Notes under the pieces: model-generated
What the model was told of the DNA's origin: nothing
Seen by the model: only the letters and a program-made list of their open reading frames with translations
Databases searched by the model: none
Assembly: GCF_002192535.1 (NCBI RefSeq)
Contig: NZ_NAIA01000003.1
Coordinates: 527,954-591,953 of the forward strand
Source: Polynucleobacter hirudinilacicola
GTDB lineage: Bacteria > Pseudomonadota > Gammaproteobacteria > Burkholderiales > Burkholderiaceae
Reading direction: 5' to 3'
Length of the DNA: 64,000 nt
Made by a program: the position numbers and the translations under genes
In this document: positions 26,701 to 35,603 of the stretch, one piece after another
Position numbering within the stretch: the stretch's first letter is position 1
Layout of the letters: every line of letters starts with the position of its first letter

Positions 26701-26831
26701 AAGCACAGCGTCCGCTAGCTTTGGTGATTGTGGGAGGCATGGTGACAACCACTATCTTGACTCTTTTGGTCTTGCCTGTAATCTATGGCTGGTTCAGAGG
26801 ACGTGCATTAACACCAGCAAGTAATATTTAA
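23754..26831 (+). CDS. czcA: Heavy-metal RND efflux pump (CzcA/CusA type)
   Basis: 1025 aa, GTG start at 23754 directly after the czcB stop, with AGGAGG upstream. It shows the RND layout: helix near residue 12, helices near 340-480, and a second half starting near 525. The TM4 motif IDFGVIVDSAVILTENVMRH keeps the D...D...E residues essential for proton use in divalent-cation (CzcA-like) pumps, favouring Co/Zn/Cd over Cu/Ag. It takes metal from the cytosol or periplasm and exports it with czcB and the broken czcC channel. Confidence 0.95.
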   Translation: MSVFTSFIRGVVEKRVLVIFASVVLLGLGMLSLSKLPIQPYPGVAPLTIQAISQWPGRSTTEVEQQVTIPVENALAGIPGLQAFRSVSLFGLSVVTLKFNDTTDPFKARQTFLANLANVSFPPGVTSSISPDSDATGEIMRYEVRSEYASSTQLKTLQNYEIYKELKQTPGVADVSSFGGKVRQYQVIVSPESLQAKGVSVNQLILALTNANSNIGGGLLPSGEQQFVVRGVGLLKSIDDIKQVVVAVNKGVPIRIGDVARVDIGNAPRLGMFQFNHNPDSVEGIVYLRRGENATEVLARVRHTIDNINKHVLPPGIEVKPFYDRQVLLDITIGTVKHTLFFGISLVLAVLFFFLGNIRAAAVVAAVIPLALCVSFIQMHLWSVPANLISLGAIDFGVIVDSAVILTENVMRHLEEGGKRLNQSIILATSEVQRAMIYSTGIIIVAYSPLFFMGGVEGIIFKPMAFTMGFALIAAMILSLTFLPAMISLVFGENIHHKPPSFITKILESYKPLLRKWMDRPLTVFSVAVFVLGLTLLSMMRLGTAFLPTLEENNIWLRVTLPNTVDLDYSVKIANQLRETFLKQPEIDKVAAQIGRPDDGTDSTGVFNQEYGLYLKSPDKMPRGSSKKDLIAHLEKELNQIPGITYSFSQYIQDNVNEALSGVKGENSIKIYGTDLEVLDQKAHEVIDQLKKVRGVEDEGILKELGQPTLNIQIDRERAARYGINVNDIQTVVANAIGGAAVTNLLEDEKTFGIAIRLNEGSRNDVVDIGHLLVDAPDGAKIPLSMVATVQLSDGPFFIYREAGKRYIAIKFSVRNRDLGSAVEDAQILVEQNITLPPNYSISWDGQFNQMKQAQKKLMLIVPLALLGIFLLLVSAFGNFRDAFIVMINVPFAAIGGVLALHLAGETLSISAFFGFLSLFGIAIQDGVILISFINKTAATEHGQMKDIMVEGASLRVRPVLMTAALSGLGLLPAALSHSIGSEAQRPLALVIVGGMVTTTILTLLVLPVIYGWFRGRALTPASNI

Positions 26832-26853
26832 GTTAAGAAAGTAATCAATAGTC

Positions 26854-27642
26854 ATGAGTGAACGTCAACCCCATATTTTGATTTCTAACGATGATGGCTA
26901 TCTCGCTCCTGGCTTACTCGCCCTAGTGAATGCCGTGCGTCCATTGGGCCGCATTACGGTGATTGCACCTGAGCAAAATCACAGTGGCGCATCTAACTCC
27001 TTAACCTTATCTAGACCACTTTCGATTCACCGAGTGGCTGGTGGTGAGCGTGACGGATTTTTCTTTATTAACGGCACGCCCACAGATTGTGTGCACGTGG
27101 CGATGACCGGTTTCTTAGATGAAAAGCCCGACCTAGTGATTTCTGGTATCAATCAGGGCGAGAACATGGGTGAAGACGTGCTCTATTCCGGCACAGTGGC
27201 CGCAGCGATTGAGGGAGTGATGTTCGGTGTTCCTGGCATTGCTTTCTCACAAATTGATCGCGGCTGGAACCGGATTGAGGATGCTGCTAAAGCTGCACAC
27301 GATGTAGTTGCACAAATGTTGATTTCAGCGCTCGCTAGAACAGAGGGCACTGCGACTTTGCTCAACGTCAATATCCCAAACCGTCCTTATGCTGATTTAT
27401 ATCGCTGGCGTGTAACACGCTTGGGTAATCGCCATCACTCGCAGCCAGTGGTAGTGCAAGATAGTCCACGCGGCGACAAGATTTACTGGATTGGTGCAGC
27501 GGGACACGTTAAAGATAATTCTGAAGGCACAGATTTCCATGCAATTGATGAAGGTTGTATTTCGATTACTCCGATGCAATTAGATTTAAGTCATCACGCA
27601 CGCTTAGCAGCAATGCGCTCAAGTGGTTGGGATCGCGGTTGA
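26854..27642 (+). CDS. surE: 5'/3'-nucleotidase SurE
   Basis: 262 aa. SurE signatures: [14 protein letters not shown] (metal-binding Asp pair at about 13-14), [32 protein letters not shown] and [21 protein letters not shown]. It removes phosphate from nucleoside 5'- and 3'-monophosphates. It leads surE-pcm-nlpD, as in many proteobacteria. Confidence 0.95.
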   Translation: MSERQPHILISNDDGYLAPGLLALVNAVRPLGRITVIAPEQNHSGASNSLTLSRPLSIHRVAGGERDGFFFINGTPTDCVHVAMTGFLDEKPDLVISGINQGENMGEDVLYSGTVAAAIEGVMFGVPGIAFSQIDRGWNRIEDAAKAAHDVVAQMLISALARTEGTATLLNVNIPNRPYADLYRWRVTRLGNRHHSQPVVVQDSPRGDKIYWIGAAGHVKDNSEGTDFHAIDEGCISITPMQLDLSHHARLAAMRSSGWDRG

Positions 27643-28295
27643 AGGCTCCCACCGAAAGATTCGCGGCCTATCGTCAAGCGCTAGCAGCCAAAGTGCATGC
27701 TGGCGGTGTGAAGCACGGTAAAACTTTAGAAGCCATTGCTACCGTTCCGCGCCATGCATTTATTGATGCTGGTTTGCATGTACAAGCTTACGAAGATACA
27801 GCGCTTCCGATTGGCCAAGAGCAAACGATTTCTAAACCATCAGTAGTAGCTCGCATGATTGAGTTATTACACAAGCCCAGGCATAAGCTTGGGAAAGTTC
27901 TGGAGATTGGAACGGGCTGCGGTTATCAAGCAGCAGTGCTGAGTCTGCTAGCTGATGAGGTTTATTCAATAGAGCGGATTCGACCATTGCATGACATGGC
28001 TAGAGCGAAGCTGCGCCCATTTCGGATTAATAATCTGCGCTTGATCTACGGTGATGGCATCTTAGGCTTGCCCCAGGCCGCACCCTTTGACGGGATCATC
28101 TTGGCGGCAGCGGGTTTGGGTATCCCGGACGCCTTATTGGATCAATTGGCTATTGGAGGGCGTTTGGTTGCCCCAGTCGCCAAAAATGCAAAAGAGCAGC
28201 AACTCATCATGGTTGAAAGAATGAGCTCCCAGCGCTACCAAAGAACTGTCCTGGACGAGGTCTTTTTTGTACCCTTACAATCAGGGGTAATATGA
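27639..28295 (+). CDS. pcm: Protein-L-isoaspartate O-methyltransferase
   Basis: About 218 aa from the TTG at 27639, which overlaps the surE TGA; the frame is open further back to 27555 inside surE, but that part is not PCMT-like. Hallmarks: [20 protein letters not shown] (substrate loop) and [19 protein letters not shown] (SAM site). The enzyme repairs isoaspartyl damage in proteins. The start is not certain. Its 3' end overlaps nlpD by 4 bp. Confidence 0.92.
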   Translation: MKAPTERFAAYRQALAAKVHAGGVKHGKTLEAIATVPRHAFIDAGLHVQAYEDTALPIGQEQTISKPSVVARMIELLHKPRHKLGKVLEIGTGCGYQAAVLSLLADEVYSIERIRPLHDMARAKLRPFRINNLRLIYGDGILGLPQAAPFDGIILAAAGLGIPDALLDQLAIGGRLVAPVAKNAKEQQLIMVERMSSQRYQRTVLDEVFFVPLQSGVI

Positions 28296-29083
28296 AATCT
28301 CAGCCGAATTCAAGACCTACTATGCCTAAAAGCTTTCTCATTGCACTGATGTCTGCAAGTCTGGCGCTGACTATTGGTTGTACTACTCCTCGCACCAAAC
28401 CTGCTAGCGTCACAGATCGCTCTGGCGGGACCATTGCTAATGAGTCAACGCCACCGGGGTACTACCGAGTTAAAAGAGGAGACACTCTAGCGCGTATTGC
28501 TCTTGATCATGGCCAGGCTCCACGGGATGTAGCGCAGTGGAATAAAGCAGAAAACCCAAATTTCAATCCCAATGTGATTGAAATAGGTGATTTGATTTTG
28601 ATTAAGCCACCAGCAAGTGCTAAAGCTGCTAAGCCAGTTGATAAAAAATCTACTCTAAGCAGTGATAAAGCGGATGCGCCTGCACCAACACCTGAACCTG
28701 CTAAGCCAGAAGTAGTAGCGGAGCCTGGCATTCGTTTGTCTTGGCCTGCCAAAGGCAAGGTCACTGGTGAATTTAACGAAACCAATAAAGGCATCGATAT
28801 TGCTGGCAAGGTTGGCGAGCCAGTATTAGCAGCTTCGGATGGCAAAGTAGTCTACGCTGGCAATAGTTTGCGTGGTTACGGTAATTTAGTCATCGTGAAG
28901 CATGACAACACTTATCTCACCGCTTATGCGCACAACAGCAAGCTCTTAGTGAAAGAGGGTGATAGTGTGCGTAAGGGTCAAAAGATTGCTGAGATGGGTG
29001 ACACTGATACCAATTCCCCTAAGCTCCATTTTGAATTGCGCGTAAACGGTAAGCCAGTCAATCCAACACCTTATCTGCAGTAA
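28292..29083 (+). CDS. nlpD: Lipoprotein NlpD, LysM + LytM domains
   Basis: 263 aa. Lipoprotein signal (lipobox LTIGC, Cys at about residue 29), LysM domain [20 protein letters not shown] (about 58-105), a Lys/Ala/Pro-rich linker, and a C-terminal LytM (M23) domain. The expected first zinc His is missing ([10 protein letters not shown]), as in NlpD proteins that activate amidases rather than cut peptidoglycan. [20 protein letters not shown] and [14 protein letters not shown] match NlpD. Usually rpoS follows; here an exonuclease gene does. Confidence 0.94.
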   Translation: MKSQPNSRPTMPKSFLIALMSASLALTIGCTTPRTKPASVTDRSGGTIANESTPPGYYRVKRGDTLARIALDHGQAPRDVAQWNKAENPNFNPNVIEIGDLILIKPPASAKAAKPVDKKSTLSSDKADAPAPTPEPAKPEVVAEPGIRLSWPAKGKVTGEFNETNKGIDIAGKVGEPVLAASDGKVVYAGNSLRGYGNLVIVKHDNTYLTAYAHNSKLLVKEGDSVRKGQKIAEMGDTDTNSPKLHFELRVNGKPVNPTPYLQ

Positions 29084-29100
29084 CGGTTCGGCAAGAGCGT

Positions 29101-29922
29101 ATGGCCACCGTTCTCGTATTTGATATTGAAACTATTCCTGATGTAGCGGGGATACGGCGTCTGGAAGAGTATCCAGATTCCATGAGTGATGCCGAAGTAG
29201 CAGCTAAAGCCATGGTTGAGAGGGCGGCTAAAACGGGCAGTGAGTTTCTGCCACTCTTCTTGCAAAAAATTGTGGCCATTTCTTGTGTGATTCGTAGAAC
29301 CACCAAAGAAGGCGCGCCACAAATTAAGGTGGGCACTTTAGGCACTCCGCAAGATGATGAGAAGGTATTGATTCAGGCTTTCTTTGATCTGATTGAGAAG
29401 TACACCCCCCAATTGGTTTCTTGGAACGGTAGCGGCTTTGATCTACCCGTACTGCATTACCGTGCGCTGGCCAATCACATTCAAGCGCCACGCTACTGGG
29501 AGATGGGCGAGAGTCAAGAGGCTGATAGTCGTGACTTTAAATGGAATAACTACATCAGTCGTTATCACATGCGTCATCTCGACATGATGGATCTGTTGGC
29601 TAAATTCAATGGCAGAGCCAATGCGCCTCTAGATGGCCTGGCAAAACTTTGTGGTTTCCCAGGCAAGATGGGTATGGATGGCAGTCAAGTATGGCCTGCG
29701 TATCAGGATGGCAAGATTGACGACATTCGTCGCTATTGCGAGACTGATGTTGTAAATACTTATCTCATGTATTGCCGTTTTCAATTACTGCGTGGCGGTT
29801 TCTCTTTAGATGAATATAAGGAAGAAATCGACTTTGTAAAAGCCTATTTAGAGAAAGAGTCCAAAGAGCCTCATGGTGGCCAGTGGCAAGAATATCTCCA
29901 AGGTTTTGCAGCGGATGCGTAG
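29101..29922 (+). CDS. PolB-related 3'-5' exonuclease
   Basis: 273 aa. DEDD exonuclease motifs: VLVFDIETIPDVAGIRRLEE (DxE at about 6-8), LVSWNGSGFDLPVLHYRA (ExoII) and IRRYCETDVVNTYLMYCR (ExoIII, YxxxD). This belongs to the predicted exonucleases related to the exonuclease domain of PolB. Substrate is probably single-stranded DNA or RNA ends; no direct role is known. It occupies the place where rpoS follows nlpD in many relatives and overlaps rlmD by 8 bp. Confidence 0.87.
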   Translation: MATVLVFDIETIPDVAGIRRLEEYPDSMSDAEVAAKAMVERAAKTGSEFLPLFLQKIVAISCVIRRTTKEGAPQIKVGTLGTPQDDEKVLIQAFFDLIEKYTPQLVSWNGSGFDLPVLHYRALANHIQAPRYWEMGESQEADSRDFKWNNYISRYHMRHLDMMDLLAKFNGRANAPLDGLAKLCGFPGKMGMDGSQVWPAYQDGKIDDIRRYCETDVVNTYLMYCRFQLLRGGFSLDEYKEEIDFVKAYLEKESKEPHGGQWQEYLQGFAADA

Positions 29923-31351
29923 AGGCGATAAGCCAGTCAATATCGAAGTGGCTGAGCCAGTAAGAGTTGAAGCCCTCGATTTAGATGCTCAAGGCATTGC
30001 CCGCTTGGCACCAAATGAAGCAGAGCTGATTCAAGGTCAAAGCGGTAAAGTCATTTTTATTCAGGGTGCATTGCCTACTGAGTTGGTCACATACACCGTC
30101 ACTAGTGATAAAGCCCGGTTTAGTAAAGCGAAAGTACGGCAGATCCTCAAGCCTGCGGTATTTAGGGCAGAGCCTAAGTGCGCAGCCTTTGATGTCTGTG
30201 GTGGCTGCACCATGCAGCACCTAGATATTCGTGCTCAGGTGGCCATGAAGCAGCGCGTTCTCGAAGATGATCTGCAGCATATTGCTAAGACTAAGCCACA
30301 AGAAATTTTGCGACCGATGGGTGGCCCCACCTGGGAATATCGTCACCGTGCACGCTTAAGCGCAGTAAATCGCTCGATTAAAAAAGGCACAGTACTCATT
30401 GGCTTTCATGAAGGCAAGAGTAGTTATGTAGCCGATATGCTTGCTTGTGAGATTTTGCCCAAGCATGTATCTGATTTATTGCCAGAGTTACGTAAATTAG
30501 TCATGGGCTTATCCATCGTAGATCGCATGCCGCAAATTGAAATTGCAGTAGGTGAGCCAGAAGAGCCCTTTTCTGAGGATCCCAAGAAAGCAAAACCCGT
30601 AACGGCATTGGTCTTTCGTATTCTGAATCCATTAACTGCAGATGATGAGCGGCTACTACGTCAATTCGCAGATCAACATCAAGTCTGGATCTGGCTGCAG
30701 CCCAAGGGGATTGAGACCGTAGCGCCGTTCTACCCAGAGACCGGCAAGCTTTGCTACCGTCTGCCTGAATTTGAAATCGAGATGCCCTTTAAGCCAGCTG
30801 ATTTCACGCAAGTCAATCATATGATGAACCGCGCGCTTGTGAGTAGGGCGATTCGTTTATTAGAAGTCAAAACATCTGATCGTGTACTCGATTTATTTTG
30901 CGGACTTGGCAACTTCACATTGCCGCTTGCTAGAAAAGCAAACGAAGTGTTGGGCATAGAAGGTTTGGAAACCTTAACGACCCGCGCAAAAGAAAATGCC
31001 ATACATAACAATTTAGCTGACAAAGCCAGCTTCATGAAAAGCGATTTGTTCGAGGTTACTCCTGAAACGATTGCATCTTGGGGCAAAGCAGAGCGCTGGC
31101 TCATGGACCCTCCGCGTGAAGGCGCAATGGAAATTTGTAAATCGCTTGCAGACTTGCATACAGAAAATAGCAATCTTCTTCCAGAGCGCATCGTGTACGT
31201 TTCTTGCAATCCCAAGACTTTGGCTAGAGATGTCGAGATTTTGTGCCATCACGCCGGCTATACACTCAGTAGCGCTGGGATCGTGAACATGTTCCCGCAC
31301 ACCTCCCATGTGGAATCAATGGCCGTTTTTGACCGCCCAAAGCCACTCTAA
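29915..31351 (+). CDS. rlmD: 23S rRNA m5U1939 methyltransferase RlmD
   Basis: 478 aa from the ATG at 29915; an earlier in-frame start at 29873 lies inside the exonuclease gene. An N-terminal TRAM domain leads to an Fe-S cluster motif (CAAFDVCGGCTMQH), then a methyltransferase domain with DRVLDLFCGLGNFTLPLARK (SAM) and the catalytic Cys in VYVSCNPKTLARD. RlmD makes 5-methyluridine at 23S rRNA position 1939. Confidence 0.95.
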   Translation: MRRGDKPVNIEVAEPVRVEALDLDAQGIARLAPNEAELIQGQSGKVIFIQGALPTELVTYTVTSDKARFSKAKVRQILKPAVFRAEPKCAAFDVCGGCTMQHLDIRAQVAMKQRVLEDDLQHIAKTKPQEILRPMGGPTWEYRHRARLSAVNRSIKKGTVLIGFHEGKSSYVADMLACEILPKHVSDLLPELRKLVMGLSIVDRMPQIEIAVGEPEEPFSEDPKKAKPVTALVFRILNPLTADDERLLRQFADQHQVWIWLQPKGIETVAPFYPETGKLCYRLPEFEIEMPFKPADFTQVNHMMNRALVSRAIRLLEVKTSDRVLDLFCGLGNFTLPLARKANEVLGIEGLETLTTRAKENAIHNNLADKASFMKSDLFEVTPETIASWGKAERWLMDPPREGAMEICKSLADLHTENSNLLPERIVYVSCNPKTLARDVEILCHHAGYTLSSAGIVNMFPHTSHVESMAVFDRPKPL

Positions 31352-31513
31352 TTTCCTGATTTAGAAACTTTTCCCCAATTGTTGGCGCTAATTTAGTGCA
31401 TGAGGCTAAATCCCGGTGCAATGGCGATTCTTGACAGCTTCCTAGACGGGTAGATTGAAGTTGTGCAGCAATAGATAGCTGCTAACCATGTCATCAAACA
31501 CTGGGAGTGTGTC

Positions 31514-31594
31514 ATGAGAGCCTCAGATAGTTTTGCGATCATATTCATTTTGATAGCACTATCGTATGCGGTGAGCATGTTTGTAGCGAACTAA
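31514..31594 (+). CDS. Possible 26-aa single-pass membrane peptide
   Basis: ATG at 31514 follows GGGAG at 7-8 bp. The 26 residues are a short polar start (MRASDS) and a hydrophobic helix (FAIIFILIALSYAVSMFV). It lies in a 330-bp gap between rlmD and yccA and is not explained by either gene. No family is recognised; it may be a chance ORF. On this strand the downstream 31626-31645 hairpin lacks a T-tail. Confidence 0.4.
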   Translation: MRASDSFAIIFILIALSYAVSMFVAN

Positions 31595-31625
31595 TCGTTC
31601 ACAGACAAAAAGCTACGCAATGAAA

Positions 31626-31645
31626 AAGGCGCCCGCAGGCGCCTT
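31626..31645 (-). terminator. Rho-independent terminator for yccA
   Basis: AAGGCGCC (31626-31633) and GGCGCCTT (31638-31645) make an 8-bp stem with a 4-nt loop. On the minus strand TTTTT completes it, 34 bp after the yccA stop. Confidence 0.85.
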
Positions 31646-31678
31646 AGAGAACATCACACTAAAAAGTTCTTAGTCTTC

Positions 31679-32380
31679 TTACTCTTTATTGCCACCAACA
31701 ATACCCAAGAGAGCGAGTAGGTTGGTAAACACGTTGTAGACATCTAGGTAAATCGCTAGAGTAGCCATGATGTAGTTTGTCTCACCGCCATTGATAACGC
31801 GTTGTACGTCAACCAGGATGAAGGCAGAGAAGATGGCAATAGCTAAGACCATTACAGTCAACATCAAAGCAGGTAGTTGCAACCAGATATTAGCCAGCGA
31901 AGCAACGATCAGGAGCAGAACACCAACCATCAGCCATTTGCCCATGCCTGCAAAATCACTTTTGCTCACAGTAGCGATGGTCGCCATCACCGCGAAGATA
32001 GCTGCTGTGCCACCAAAGGACAACATGATTAGGGTCGCACCATTGCTGTAGCTGTTGAGCGTAAAGCCTACTAAACGGGACATCATGATGCCCATGAAGA
32101 AGGTGAAGCCTAACAAGAGCAGAACGCCTACACCAGTCTCTTTGTTCTTCTCAATTGCCCAGAAGAAGCCAAAGGCAACTGCCATGAAGACGATGAAGCC
32201 AATAAATGGACTTCCACCAAAGAGATCAAGACCCATCGCAACACCAAGCCAGGCACCAATCACTGTTGGAACCATGGAAAGGGCTAAGAGGGCATAGGTA
32301 TTGCGTAGTACGCGGTTACGTACCTGAATATTGCTAATTGAGCCGGTTTGGCCAAAGCCGTAAGAGTTGAGATCACTCAT
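31679..32380 (-). CDS. yccA: Bax inhibitor-1/YccA-family membrane protein
   Basis: 233 aa from the ATG at 32380, which follows AAGGAG; an upstream in-frame extension to 32446 is rejected. Seven hydrophobic segments are visible, with LRNTYALLALSMVPTVIGAW at the first and a C-terminal block LAIYLDVYNVFTNLLALLGIV, both typical of the BI-1 family. YccA interacts with and modulates the FtsH protease in E. coli; hflK and hflC (at 41.8-44.1 kb) also control FtsH. Confidence 0.93.
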   Translation of the reverse strand: MSDLNSYGFGQTGSISNIQVRNRVLRNTYALLALSMVPTVIGAWLGVAMGLDLFGGSPFIGFIVFMAVAFGFFWAIEKNKETGVGVLLLLGFTFFMGIMMSRLVGFTLNSYSNGATLIMLSFGGTAAIFAVMATIATVSKSDFAGMGKWLMVGVLLLIVASLANIWLQLPALMLTVMVLAIAIFSAFILVDVQRVINGGETNYIMATLAIYLDVYNVFTNLLALLGIVGGNKE

Positions 32381-32488
32381 ATTGACTCCTTCTTTCAAAG
32401 TAATTACATGAGCCCATGGAGGGCTGTTGACAGTAAGTATAGACAAAATGCCCCAATTTCAAGCCCCCCAATAAAAGACCTACAAATT

Positions 32489-32525
32489 CAGGGCTTATGC
32501 CCTGTAAATTCAAGGGCTTAGCCCT
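32489..32525. repeat. Two tandem small hairpins before ndk
   Basis: CAGGGC-TTAT-GCCCTG (32489-32504) is followed after 8 bases by AGGGC-TTA-GCCCT (32513-32525), and both units share the GGGCTTA(T)GCCC core. They sit between the yccA and ndk promoter regions. Short palindromic repeats or a regulator site are possible; no function is assigned. Confidence 0.45.
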
Positions 32526-32557
32526 ACAGACATAGGGGTAAATACGGTCAGGCAATG

Positions 32558-32563
32558 TATAAT
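32558..32563 (+). promoter_or_regulatory. Probable -10 element of ndk
   Basis: TATAAT lies 86 bp upstream of the ndk ATG. No clear -35 is visible at 16-18 bp. A short hairpin (TGGCT...AGCCA, near 32586-32600) would be in the leader. Confidence 0.4.
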
Positions 32564-32648
32564 TTGGGGGTCGCTGAGGTGGGGTGGCTGTTTTAGCCAT
32601 TCAGACCCTATCCGGCAAATATCTTTGAATTCACTATTGGAGTCTTGC

Positions 32649-33074
32649 ATGGCAATTGAACGCACCCTTTCTATCATCAAACCTGATGCTGTCGCTAAAA
32701 ACGTCATCGGCAAAATTTATGACCGTTTTGAATCTGCTGGTTTGAAGATTGTTGCTTCCAGAATGGCACACCTCTCACAAGTTGAGGCTGAGCAGTTCTA
32801 CGGCGTTCATAAAGACCGTCCTTTCTTCAAAGATTTGGTGAACTTCATGATTTCTGGTCCTGTCATGATTCAAGTATTGCAAGGTGAAGGCGCGATTGCT
32901 AAGAATCGTGATTTGATGGGCGCTACTGATCCTAAGAAGGCAGAAAAAGGCACAATCCGTGCTGATTTTGCTGACAGCATTGATGCAAATGCCGTTCATG
33001 GTTCTGATGCTCCTGAAACAGCTGCTGTGGAAGTTGCTTTCTTCTTCCCTGGCATGAATGTTTTTAATCGTTAA
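32649..33074 (+). CDS. ndk: Nucleoside diphosphate kinase
   Basis: 141 aa from the ATG at 32649 (GGAG upstream). Starts [17 protein letters not shown]; active-site His is in [12 protein letters not shown] (about residue 117). It swaps phosphate between NTPs and NDPs in the cytosol. It leads the ndk-rlmN-ispG-hisS-yfgM-bamB-der block. Confidence 0.97.
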   Translation: MAIERTLSIIKPDAVAKNVIGKIYDRFESAGLKIVASRMAHLSQVEAEQFYGVHKDRPFFKDLVNFMISGPVMIQVLQGEGAIAKNRDLMGATDPKKAEKGTIRADFADSIDANAVHGSDAPETAAVEVAFFFPGMNVFNR

Positions 33075-33116
33075 TCACTGATTAATCGATTAGCTATTTA
33101 TTCATAAGTAGGCGCA

Positions 33117-34304
33117 TTGACCTCCCCGCGCGTAAATCTCTTAGATTTTGACGCTGACCAAATGGCAGCGTATGTCGCGGGGTTGAATGAAAAGCCCTTT
33201 AGGGCAAAGCAGCTCATGCAGTGGATACACCAACGGGGTATATCCGACATCAATGACATGAGTGATTTAGCAAAAAGCTTTAGAGCAACATTGCTAGACA
33301 AAGCGGAAGTGCTCTCTCTTCCCATTATTAAAGATGAACACGCTGCAGACGGTACACGTAAGTGGCTATTGGATGTGGGCGCTGGTAACGCGGTTGAGTC
33401 TGTGTTTATTCCTGAAGATGATCGGGGTACCTTATGTATTTCTTCTCAAGCAGGGTGCGCAGTCAATTGCCGTTTTTGCTCAACAGGTCATCAAGGCTTC
33501 TCGCGCAATCTCACTTCCGGTGAAATCATTGGACAACTCTGGTTTGCAGAGCACTTATTGCGCAATGATCCAGAAGCTGTCCGTAGAATTGAAAAATATC
33601 CAACCCCAGGTTGGGAGCACACTGGTCGCGTCATCTCGAATGTGGTCATGATGGGAATGGGCGAGCCCTTACTCAACTATGACAATGTAGTTTCAGCATT
33701 ACGTCTCATGCTAGATGACAGAGCCTATGGTTTATCGCGTCGACGTGTCACCGTTTCTACATCAGGTGTAGTGCCAATGATTGATCGACTCGCACAAGAT
33801 TGTCCAGTTGCGTTGGCAGTGTCATTGCATGCGCCCAATGATCAGTTACGTGATCAGCTGGTACCGCTGAATCAAAAGTATCCATTGCATGAACTACTCG
33901 ATGCCTGTGAGCGTTACTTGCCATTTGCGCCAAGAGACTTCCTCACTTTTGAATACTGCATGCTGGATGGCGTGAACGATTCCGATATTCAAGCAAAAGA
34001 ATTGGTGCGCTTACTAAAGAACATTAAGTGCAAAATCAACCTGATTCCATTTAATCCGTTTCCGGAGTCTGGCCTGAAGCGCTCGTCAGCTCAGCGGGTA
34101 AACGCTTTTGCTAGCATTCTCTTGGATGCCGGCATGGTGGCGACTGTGCGCAAGACTCGTGGTGATGATATTGCTGCTGCCTGTGGGCAGTTAGCTGGTG
34201 ATGTTGTTGATCGCACTCGAGTGCGTGAACGTGCAGTCCACGATGCAGACATCATTACAGAATTACCAGAGCAGCCAATCGAATGGCTCAAAAAGTTAAA
34301 TTAA
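33117..34304 (+). CDS. rlmN: Dual-specificity RNA methyltransferase RlmN
   Basis: 395 aa from a TTG at 33117 (AGG upstream). Radical-SAM motif CxxxCxxC is in [19 protein letters not shown]; the methyl-carrier Cys is in [11 protein letters not shown] near the C-terminus. It makes 2-methyladenosine in 23S rRNA and tRNA and supports fidelity. Gene order with ndk and ispG is conserved. Confidence 0.95.
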   Translation: MTSPRVNLLDFDADQMAAYVAGLNEKPFRAKQLMQWIHQRGISDINDMSDLAKSFRATLLDKAEVLSLPIIKDEHAADGTRKWLLDVGAGNAVESVFIPEDDRGTLCISSQAGCAVNCRFCSTGHQGFSRNLTSGEIIGQLWFAEHLLRNDPEAVRRIEKYPTPGWEHTGRVISNVVMMGMGEPLLNYDNVVSALRLMLDDRAYGLSRRRVTVSTSGVVPMIDRLAQDCPVALAVSLHAPNDQLRDQLVPLNQKYPLHELLDACERYLPFAPRDFLTFEYCMLDGVNDSDIQAKELVRLLKNIKCKINLIPFNPFPESGLKRSSAQRVNAFASILLDAGMVATVRKTRGDDIAAACGQLAGDVVDRTRVRERAVHDADIITELPEQPIEWLKKLN

Positions 34305-34317
34305 GGATTAGATCCCT

Positions 34318-35586
34318 ATGAGCTCTAATAATTCATCAGCAAAACTCCCGCTAGGACCATCTCCTAAGCGCGCAACTCGTCAGGCGACAGTTGCCTGGAA
34401 AAGTAACATCATTACCGTAGGTGGTGATGCGCCTGTACGCGTGCAATCCATGACCAATACCGATACTGCGGATGCAGTAGGTACGGCAATTCAGATTAAA
34501 GAGCTGGCACGCGCTGGTTCAGAGATGGTGCGGATTACTGTCAATACACCAGAAGCTGCAGCAGCCGTTCCCTATATTCGTGAACAACTAGACAAGATGG
34601 ATATCTTGGTGCCATTGATTGGTGACTTTCATTACAACGGCCATACCTTATTAAACGATTTCCCTGACTGCGCTAAAGCACTCTCGAAGTACCGTATTAA
34701 TCCTGGCAATGTGGGTAAGGGCGCTAAGCGTGATCCACAGTTTGCACAAATGATTGAAGCAGCTTGCAAATACGACAAGCCAATCCGCATTGGCGTGAAC
34801 TGGGGCAGTTTGGATCAAGATCTGTTGGCATCCATTATGGATAGCAATGCTGCTTTAGTAGACCCGAAGACTGCACAAGAGGTCATGATTGAGGCTTTGA
34901 TTCAGTCAGCATTACAGTCAGCAGAAAAAGCGGTTGAGCTGGGTATGAACCCCAATCAAATTTTGTTGTCTTGCAAAGTCAGTAATGTGCAAGACTTAGT
35001 TGCTGTCTATCGTGATCTGTCGAATCGTTCTGACTATCCACTGCACTTAGGTTTAACTGAGGCGGGTATGGGTAGCAAGGGTATTGTGTCTTCTACTGCA
35101 GCAATGGGTATTTTGTTGCAAGAGGGAATTGGCGATACGATTCGGGTTTCCTTAACGCCTGATCCGGGCGCCCCTCGTGAGAATGAGGTGATTGTTGCTC
35201 AAGAGATTTTGCAAACCATGGGCTTGCGTAACTTCACGCCCATGGTGATTGCTTGTCCTGGCTGCGGCAGAACAACCAGTACCACTTTCCAAGAGTTAGC
35301 TGCTGATATTCAATCGTATCTTCGTCAACAAATGCCCATCTGGAAGAAAACTCACCCAGGTGTTGAGAACATGAACGTGGCTGTGATGGGTTGTATTGTG
35401 AATGGCCCAGGCGAGAGCAAGCACGCCAATATTGGTATTTCTTTACCAGGGACAGGGGAGACACCAGCAGCTCCGGTATTTGTGGATGGCATCAAAGTCA
35501 AAACATTGCGTGGTGAAAACATTGCGCAAGATTTTCAGGTCATCGTGGATGAATACGTCAAGCAAAACTATGCTGCAAAAGCGTAA
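34318..35586 (+). CDS. ispG: HMBPP synthase (flavodoxin-dependent)
   Basis: 422 aa. ispG/GcpE features: [12 protein letters not shown] at the front, [11 protein letters not shown] and a late Fe-S pair [16 protein letters not shown] and [17 protein letters not shown]. It converts methylerythritol cyclodiphosphate to HMBPP in the MEP isoprenoid pathway. It begins only 13 bp after rlmN; the pilF/rodZ genes usually in between are absent. Confidence 0.97.
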   Translation: MSSNNSSAKLPLGPSPKRATRQATVAWKSNIITVGGDAPVRVQSMTNTDTADAVGTAIQIKELARAGSEMVRITVNTPEAAAAVPYIREQLDKMDILVPLIGDFHYNGHTLLNDFPDCAKALSKYRINPGNVGKGAKRDPQFAQMIEAACKYDKPIRIGVNWGSLDQDLLASIMDSNAALVDPKTAQEVMIEALIQSALQSAEKAVELGMNPNQILLSCKVSNVQDLVAVYRDLSNRSDYPLHLGLTEAGMGSKGIVSSTAAMGILLQEGIGDTIRVSLTPDPGAPRENEVIVAQEILQTMGLRNFTPMVIACPGCGRTTSTTFQELAADIQSYLRQQMPIWKKTHPGVENMNVAVMGCIVNGPGESKHANIGISLPGTGETPAAPVFVDGIKVKTLRGENIAQDFQVIVDEYVKQNYAAKA

Positions 35587-35603
35587 TCAAAATAAAAATA
35601 AAA

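Noticed and set aside
32489..32525. CRISPR-like repeat array
   Set aside because: Only two short imperfect hairpins, no regular spacers, no cas genes.
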